9,946 nucleotides of DNA from Nitrospinota bacterium. Its GTDB lineage: Bacteria; Nitrospinota_A; UBA7883; JACRLM01. The notes under the pieces are model-generated. The model saw nothing but the letters and a program-made list of their open reading frames with translations. It was not told where the DNA came from and did not search any database. The stretch is from assembly GCA_015231995.1 (NCBI GenBank), contig JADGAO010000116.1, positions 1 to 9,946 on the forward strand, given 5' to 3'. Numbering within the stretch: the first letter of the stretch is position 1; each line of letters begins with the position of its first letter. Made by a program: the position numbers and the translations under genes. Shown here one piece after another: positions 6,606-9,946 of this stretch.

Positions 6606-7466
6606 ATGATAATGTCCACGATTGACAGCGAGCTGTCGGCTGGCGAGCGGTTCCGGTTCGGCGAGAACTGGGCGGAGTTTCTCGCCCACCTGAATGACGA
6701 GCGGATTGCGGAAGCGGAAAAATCACTCAAGGAAAAACTTGGGCTGGAGTCGCTTGCGGGCCTTACGTTTCTGGACGTAGGGTGCGGTAGCGGGCTTTTT
6801 TCCCTCGCCGCCAGAAGGCTGGGAGCCGCCGTCCACTCGTTCGATTTCGACCCGGCGTCGGCGGGTTGCGCCATGGAACTGCGCAAAAGGTTTTTCGACG
6901 GCGACGCCAACTGGAAAATAGAACCAGTCTCGCGCTCCATACTCGACGACGACTTCGTGGCCGGGCTTGGGAGTTTCGACATCGTGTATTCGTGGGGAGT
7001 CCTGCATCACACGGGAAACATGTCGAAGGCCCTGGATAACGCAAGCAGGCTCGCCCGCGAGAGGGGGCTTCTTTTCATCTCCATCTACAACACCAACCGA
7101 AACACCGGCAAGTGGAAAAAAATAAAACGGTTCTACAACAAATCGCCGGAGCTTGTGAAAAAAATTTTGGGCGCGGCGTATTACTGGTATGTGGCGACGA
7201 GGGTTGCGCTGGGTGACGTCATGTCCGGCAAGGATCCGCGCAAAACTTTCCGGGGCGTCGGAAGACGTGGAATGAACATCAAGCGCGACGCGCTGGACTG
7301 GCTTGGCGGCTATCCGTTCGAAACCGCCACATGCGATGAGATTTTCCGTTTTTACCGCGACAGGGGTTTTACCCTCGTGGAGATGAACTCCATGGGAGCA
7401 GGCTCCGGTTGCAACGAATTCGTGTTCCGCAAAACCGGCACGGCCACAGCGTGGAGCTCCGTCTGA
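6606..7466 (+). CDS. Class I SAM-dependent methyltransferase
   Basis: A 286-residue predicted methyltransferase with the seven-strand Rossmann core. Motif I is LDVGCGSGLF (56-65), the acidic end of strand 2 is SFDFDP (78-83), motif post-II includes FDIVYSWGVLHHTGNM (124-139), and motif III is RERGLLFISIYN (151-162). The C-terminal segment LDWLGGYPFE (230-239) is a phrase I associate with methyltransferases in glycan and secondary-metabolite clusters. GGGGA at 6593-6597 sits 8 bases before the ATG at 6606. A second in-frame ATG at 6612 is possible but less well spaced. It is the first gene after the hairpin repeat, and its end overlaps the next gene. Likely role: O- or N-methylation of a sugar residue; the substrate is not visible. 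Confidence 0.9.
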   Translation: MIMSTIDSELSAGERFRFGENWAEFLAHLNDERIAEAEKSLKEKLGLESLAGLTFLDVGCGSGLFSLAARRLGAAVHSFDFDPASAGCAMELRKRFFDGDANWKIEPVSRSILDDDFVAGLGSFDIVYSWGVLHHTGNMSKALDNASRLARERGLLFISIYNTNRNTGKWKKIKRFYNKSPELVKKILGAAYYWYVATRVALGDVMSGKDPRKTFRGVGRRGMNIKRDALDWLGGYPFETATCDEIFRFYRDRGFTLVEMNSMGAGSGCNEFVFRKTGTATAWSSV

Positions 7467-8611
7467 TAAAGGTTCTTCACGTCATAGGAAGCCTCGACAC
7501 AGGCGGGACGGAATCCACGCTGGCGAACCTTGCGCTGGCGATGGATAAAAAGCGCGTCGAGAATATCGTGGTGACGTTGGCGGGTTACGACACTCCCCTT
7601 TCCCTAAGGATTGCCGCAAGCGGCGTTCAGGTGATAAAGCTGGGGATGTTGCGTCCCAAGTGGAAATTTGCGTTCGGCGTTTTCAAGCTGGTTTCAATCA
7701 TCCGCAGACTCAAACCGGACGTCATCCAGGGCTGGTTGCACGAATCGGAGCTGGTGGCGACGGTGTCTGCGCGAATCTGCGGAATACCCGTTTTCTGGAA
7801 CGTGCGCGGATCGCAGATGAACTGGAGCGATTTCAAGTGGCATTTGCCGTGGGTGATAAAGATTCTGGCGCGGCTTTCGTCTATCCCGGAAGTTGTGATT
7901 TCCAATTCATCCGCCGGGAGGCTGGCTCACGAAGAGATGGGTTATCATCCGCGAAGGTGGGAGCTTATCCATAACGGTTTTGACGCGGACAGTTTTACGC
8001 CACATCCCACAACGCGGGCTGATTTAAAAAAACTGATCGGGGCCGTGGAGGGCGAGGTAATAGTCGGACATGTGGCGCGCTTTCACAAAGTCAAAGATCA
8101 CGCTGGCATGTTGCGGGCTGTCGGAATCGTGTCGCGGCGAGTGGATAACGCGCGATTCGTTTTCGTGGGCAAGGGTGTTGATATGCAAAACCCGGCCATC
8201 GCCGAAGCGGTGAGGGCCGAGGGCATCGCAAACCGCGTCCATTTCCTCGGTGAGATAAGCGATATACCGCGCATAACCGCCGGGTTCGATATCGCCGTCA
8301 ACTCTTCGTACACCGAAGGGTTTCCAAACGCTGTGGGGGAGGCCATGAGTTGCGCGGTTCCCTGCGTGGCGACGGATGTAGGAGAATGCAGGGAAATCAT
8401 CGGCGACGCGGGGATCGTGGTTCCCGCAAAGGACCCGGAGGCTATGGCCAACGCGCTCGAATCGCTTATCCTGGCCAGAGATGAAGAGAGAAGGCGCATT
8501 GGAGCCATCGGCAGAAGCAGGGTGGAAAAATATTATTCGCTGGAGAAGTCTGCGGAAAAATACGTTTCGCTGTATGAAGAGGTCGCCTTGAAACACGTTT
8601 CCGCGCGATGA
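7451..8611 (+). CDS. Family 4 (GT-B) glycosyltransferase
   Basis: A predicted retaining glycosyltransferase of 386 residues from the GTG at 7451. The N-terminal domain begins KVLHVIGSLDTGGTES (7-22), the usual acceptor-domain start with its glycine-rich loop. The C-terminal nucleotide-sugar domain shows VGHVARFHKVKDHAGML (205-221), FVFVGKG (236-242), NRVHFLG (261-267) and the E-x7-E motif EGFPNAVGE (Glu289 and Glu297), followed by PCVATDVGECREIIGD. Glu289 is the expected catalytic-pocket residue. The start is uncertain. No ATG is near; GTG 7451 gives the family-like N-terminus with a 16-base overlap of the methyltransferase gene and suggests translational coupling. TTG 7409 would add 14 atypical residues. 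Sugar specificity is unknown. Confidence 0.9.
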   Translation: MELRLIKVLHVIGSLDTGGTESTLANLALAMDKKRVENIVVTLAGYDTPLSLRIAASGVQVIKLGMLRPKWKFAFGVFKLVSIIRRLKPDVIQGWLHESELVATVSARICGIPVFWNVRGSQMNWSDFKWHLPWVIKILARLSSIPEVVISNSSAGRLAHEEMGYHPRRWELIHNGFDADSFTPHPTTRADLKKLIGAVEGEVIVGHVARFHKVKDHAGMLRAVGIVSRRVDNARFVFVGKGVDMQNPAIAEAVRAEGIANRVHFLGEISDIPRITAGFDIAVNSSYTEGFPNAVGEAMSCAVPCVATDVGECREIIGDAGIVVPAKDPEAMANALESLILARDEERRRIGAIGRSRVEKYYSLEKSAEKYVSLYEEVALKHVSAR

Positions 8612-8627
8612 CTGTTTAGAGGGCATA

Positions 8628-9794
8628 TTGGAAAACCGGTTCGAAAAAAACAAACTGTTGGGGCGAATCGCATTAGGGCTTATTGCGCTCGCCATAATCG
8701 AGGCGCTCGCGTTCGGGGTTATAAAAGGCCAGAGTTACATCCAGAAGTACAAGTCATATAAAAGCACGATCGAGTTTCTCAAACAGCAGGGAGTTGAAGA
8801 GCCGGGAGTTTTTCTCGACGAGGTTGTGGAACTTTTTTATTCAAAGGGCGGCCCACGGTTTCATCCGTACCGCTGGTTCTATTTGAAGCCTTCTCACGTA
8901 GGGAAATACCACTCTACGGACAAATACGGATTCCGTAACAAGATAGATGCAGAGAACTCAGAAAAAGCGGTGATCGCTTTTTATGGCGGGTCAACGATGT
9001 ATTCCACGGTCACGATGGAAAAAGACTCTCTGCCGCGCCTGATCGCCCCTTATCTGGACGCCAATAAAATACGCCCTGTGAATTTCGGAATGGGATGGTA
9101 CGACTCATCTGCGGAGATGATGACGTTTATCGAAACAACCCGCGTGAACAAGAATATCAAGTACGCCGTTTTTCTGGATGGCGTAAATGACGTGGCGCGA
9201 TATATAGAGCGGTTGCAGTCCGGCAATGACGAGCCGATATACGATATCTGGGGATTCCCGCTGAAGACGCAGGGATTGTGCCTCGGCTTGTCGCATACAT
9301 ATAAAGCTGGTTGGGGCATGTGCGACGACGGCGGATCGTTCCCATATTCCTGGAGTATGCTTCAGAAATACGCAGGGATAACGAAAAAAGAAAATGACAA
9401 AATAAATTATGACGAAGCGGCGGGAACAATCGCGTCTATCTATATTAACAACATGGAAACGGTGCGGCATTTGGCCGTACAGGCTGGAGTAAAACCGATA
9501 TTCCTGTTACAACCCCAGATATTTTCAAAGAAGAAAAGAACGCCGGCAGAAGAGAATATCCGCATGGCCATGCTTAATAAAGAAGTTGATGTGGAGCGGC
9601 TTTACAAGGAATCGTATTCGAAAATAATCAGCCTCGCCAATGAGCGAAAGTTACCGTTTTACGATGTAAGCGGCGCGTTTGACGATCTGGATGAAAACGG
9701 TATCCACTTTAACGATTTCTGCCATGTGGACGCGGTTGGGAACAAGGCTCTGGCAAAAGCGATCGCCGATGTTTTGAGGCATGAGGTTGAGTAG
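8628..9794 (+). CDS. Membrane-anchored SGNH/GDSL-hydrolase-like protein
   Basis: A 388-residue protein with a short basic N-terminus (MENRFEKNK) and one hydrophobic segment at about 11-32, read as a signal anchor that would place the rest outside the inner membrane. The main domain carries SGNH signatures: GGSTMYS with Ser122 (block I), NFGMGW with Gly154 (block II), GVND with Asn187 (block III) and the dyad Asp363-x2-His366 in DFCHVD (block V). Such proteins are esterases, acetylxylan- or GlcNAc-type deacylases, or acyltransferases in alginate-like modification. De-O-acylation or acyl transfer on the exported glycan is my inference. The start is TTG at 8628, with GAGG at 8619-8622 and a 16-base gap after the GT4 stop; the next in-frame Met is residue 124, inside the domain. 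It appears more A+T-rich than its neighbours. Confidence 0.82.
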   Translation: MENRFEKNKLLGRIALGLIALAIIEALAFGVIKGQSYIQKYKSYKSTIEFLKQQGVEEPGVFLDEVVELFYSKGGPRFHPYRWFYLKPSHVGKYHSTDKYGFRNKIDAENSEKAVIAFYGGSTMYSTVTMEKDSLPRLIAPYLDANKIRPVNFGMGWYDSSAEMMTFIETTRVNKNIKYAVFLDGVNDVARYIERLQSGNDEPIYDIWGFPLKTQGLCLGLSHTYKAGWGMCDDGGSFPYSWSMLQKYAGITKKENDKINYDEAAGTIASIYINNMETVRHLAVQAGVKPIFLLQPQIFSKKKRTPAEENIRMAMLNKEVDVERLYKESYSKIISLANERKLPFYDVSGAFDDLDENGIHFNDFCHVDAVGNKALAKAIADVLRHEVE

Positions 9795-9841
9795 AATTGA
9801 ATATTCTTTAGATGGATTCTTCACTTCGTTCAGAATGACAA
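9795..9841. repeat. Right half-copy of the intergenic repeat, inverted
   Basis: These 47 bases are the reverse complement of 128-174 with one mismatch (position 143). They begin at the base after the SGNH stop codon (TAG 9792-9794). The second arm of the foldback element (182-216 on the left) has no partner here, so only half of the element exists on this side. Together with 9850-9946 it extends the end homology to roughly 150 bases, interrupted by a spacer of unequal length. Confidence 0.9.
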
Positions 9842-9849
9842 CACTAACG

Positions 9850-9946
9850 CAGAATGACAAAGTAACAAGAGAACATGAATAAATCCATTTCCCAGATTAT
9901 CTACGATTTTATCGGGGCGCCGCTCCGGCTGGCCGTTCTATCCAAT
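9850..9946. repeat. Right arm of the terminal inverted repeat
   Basis: Reverse complement of bases 1-97 with a single mismatch at 9891. The pairing is in register with the window edges: base 9946 pairs with base 1. It covers a CAGAATGACAA unit, the ribosome binding site and the first 72 bases of the right-edge partial gene. Confidence 0.95.
9875..9946 (+). CDS. 5' end of a gene running off the right edge; near-identical copy of the left-edge gene (partial)
   Basis: ATG at 9875 opens 24 codons to the edge (MNKSISQ..., then YDFIGAPLRLAVLSN), preceded by AACAAGAGAAC, which gives an AAGAG-like ribosome binding site. It equals the left-edge partial gene at 71 of 72 bases; the one change makes residue 6 Ser instead of Phe. 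It lies 80 bases after the SGNH stop and in the same direction, so it could be the next gene of the cluster. A possible class I methyltransferase by its N-terminal pattern, but the catalytic region is outside the window, so the product is unproven. Confidence 0.62.
   Translation, partial: MNKSISQIIYDFIGAPLRLAVLSN

Noticed and set aside
8024..8695. A 223-codon minus-strand open frame across the GT4/SGNH junction
   Set aside because: It is antisense to two supported genes, is rich in His/Arg/Pro as expected of a shadow frame, and has no domain signature.
1..9946. Composite transposon or linear-element ends formed by the inverted repeats
   Set aside because: No transposase, terminal protein or target duplication is visible, and the repeats contain gene starts rather than element-specific ends; a duplicated gene or an assembly break is simpler.

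Overview
The window is a one-directional gene cluster for surface-glycan (O-antigen, capsule or similar polysaccharide) biosynthesis, bounded on both sides by a near-identical inverted repeat. No rRNA, tRNA, transposase, CRISPR array or phage gene was seen. G+C is moderately high (individual 60-nt lines I counted run from about 33% to 60%), the genetic code looks standard, and genes are packed with 1- to 4-base stop/start overlaps. Dispersed palindromic repeats of the 'GTCATTCTGAACGAAGTGAAGAATCC' and 'GTAGGGGCGACCC' types sit in the gaps. These traits suggest an uncultured Gram-negative bacterium, perhaps of the Desulfobacterota, Nitrospirota, Nitrospinota or Omnitrophota kind. That placement is inference and weak.

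Layout. Positions 1-72 hold the first 24 codons of a minus-strand gene running off the left edge. Positions 73-279 are a repeat-filled divergent intergenic region. Eight complete plus-strand genes follow. They are a D-2-hydroxyacid dehydrogenase (280-1218), an extended-SDR sugar epimerase/dehydratase (1218-2156), a 620-residue GT-B-like surface-carbohydrate protein (2166-4028), a B12-binding-type radical SAM enzyme (4028-5530) and a GT2 glycosyltransferase (5527-6447). After a 158-base gap with a perfect nested hairpin come a class I SAM methyltransferase (6606-7466), a GT4 glycosyltransferase (7451-8611) and a membrane-anchored SGNH/GDSL-hydrolase-like protein (8628-9794). Positions 9795-9946 are the mirror image of the left end and carry the first 24 codons of a second copy of the left-edge gene, on the plus strand.

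How the genes may work together. The dehydrogenase and the SDR enzyme probably make or modify a sugar precursor. The GT2, the GT4 and possibly the 620-residue protein would assemble an oligosaccharide at the cytoplasmic face of the membrane. The radical SAM enzyme and the methyltransferase would decorate it, and the SGNH protein could remove or add acyl groups outside the inner membrane. No flippase, polymerase, initiating transferase or exporter lies in the window, so the cluster extends beyond it or relies on genes elsewhere.

The most unusual feature is the pair of ends. Bases 1-97 are the reverse complement of 9850-9946 with one mismatch, and the mirror pairing starts at the very first and last base. 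This marks either contig ends that broke at a duplicated gene, or a real 9.8-kb segment bracketed by inverted repeats that could in principle invert. I see no convincing new defence system or other undescribed machine.
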